A DNA stretch of 6,748 nucleotides from Anaerolineaceae bacterium (GTDB taxonomy: Bacteria > Chloroflexota > Anaerolineae > Anaerolineales > Anaerolineaceae), in assembly GCA_011620465.1 (NCBI GenBank), contig WOZC01000082.1, positions 1 to 6,748 of the forward strand, given 5' to 3'. The position numbers were made by a program, and so were the translations under genes. The number at the start of each line of letters is the position of its first letter. The first letter of the stretch is position 1. Under the pieces are notes generated by a model. It ran no database searches, was not told the DNA's origin, and saw only the letters and a program-made list of their open reading frames with translations. Of this stretch, positions 6,614 through 6,748 are shown piece after piece.

Positions 6614-6662
6614 GCTGATGGCTCATAGCTGATAGCTCATAGCTGATCGCTCATAGCTCATA
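6614..6662. repeat. Tandem array of seven 7-bp units
   Basis: Seven head-to-tail heptamers with consensus GCT(G/C)AT(A) fill 49 bp: GCTGATG, GCTCATA, GCTGATA, GCTCATA, GCTGATC, GCTCATA, GCTCATA. The G and C variants alternate through the first six units, so the true period may be 14 bp. The array starts about 43 bp upstream of the groES -35 box. It has no start or ribosome site and does not look coding. Similar agctgatagctcat arrays are familiar as intergenic sequence in some environmental bacterial genomes; that is recollection, not a search. Confidence 0.9.
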
Positions 6663-6676
6663 GGAAAAACCGTTAT

Positions 6677-6708
6677 CTGTCATTCTGAGCGTCCAGCGAA
6701 GAATCTTT
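6677..6708. repeat. Probable dispersed intergenic repeat, imperfect hairpin
   Basis: The segment ctgtcattctgagcg, followed by tccagcgaagaatcttt, resembles a widespread intergenic element with the core cattctgagcgaagcgaagaatct. ATTCT (6682-6686) and AGAAT (6700-6704) pair, with partial pairing inward, so the element is an imperfect hairpin. It sits 14 bp from the heptamer array. No second copy is present in the window, so the repeat status rests on recognition of the family. Confidence 0.55.
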
Positions 6709-6722
6709 CTTTTGGCGGTGTA

Positions 6723-6748
6723 ATTGCTTCATCGCTCTGCTTCTGGCA
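6723..6748. repeat. Partial second dispersed repeat, cut by the window end
   Basis: The segment attgcttcatcgctctgc plus ttctggca resembles another common intergenic element of the form attgcttcgtcgctncgctcctcgcaatgac. If so, the closing arm gcaat, partner of attgc at its left, lies mostly just beyond the right edge (only gca is visible). This is recognition from memory and only part of the element can be seen. Confidence 0.4.

Noticed and set aside
6239..6628. A 129-codon + strand open frame crossing groES, CIRCE and the groESL promoter
   Set aside because: It is antisense to groES and runs through clear regulatory sites; its translation is low-complexity Ser-rich and resembles no known protein.

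Overview
The window looks like part of a chromosome from a free-living bacterium. The best guess is the phylum Chloroflexota, perhaps class Anaerolineae. This rests on the general look of the GroEL and GroES proteins, HrcA/CIRCE-type control of groESL, and the kind of dispersed intergenic repeats at the right edge. It is recognition from memory, not a tree, so treat the lineage as moderate confidence at best. There are five well-supported protein genes, no RNA genes, no CRISPR and no insertion sequence.

Left part (1-4399, + strand). After a short non-coding leader with a strong hairpin (43-82) and a good sigma70-type promoter (151-178), three genes run head to tail with gaps of 15 and 13 bp, so they are probably one operon. 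The first encodes a 943-residue P2-type cation ATPase. Its membrane ion-site residues resemble the animal Na,K-ATPase alpha subunit (VPEGL in M4, TSN.PE in M5, DLGTD in M6, a Glu in M9) more than the Ca2+ pumps SERCA or PMR1. The second and third encode two different single-unit RCK proteins of the TrkA/KtrA family, each a Rossmann NAD-binding domain plus a TrkA-C domain. No TrkH or KtrB channel gene accompanies them here.

Middle (4400-4525). A 126-bp convergent gap holds a perfect 30-bp palindrome with A and T ends, a good candidate for a terminator serving both directions.

Right part (4526-6571, - strand). A classic groES-groEL operon is read leftwards, with a near-consensus promoter and a CIRCE operator at the expected transcription start. 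It is therefore most likely heat-inducible through the HrcA repressor.

Right edge (6572-6748). This stretch is non-coding and repeat-rich: a seven-copy 7-bp tandem array, an imperfect hairpin element resembling intergenic repeats seen in many Chloroflexota and other environmental genomes, and the start of a second similar element cut by the window end.

The most interesting idea is that the two RCK proteins may sense nucleotide or cation state and control the Na,K-ATPase-like pump, instead of, or as well as, a Trk/Ktr channel encoded elsewhere. This is inference from operon structure. Finding no trkH/ktrB in the genome, or showing direct interaction, would support it; a strict dependence on a remote trkH/ktrB would weaken it.
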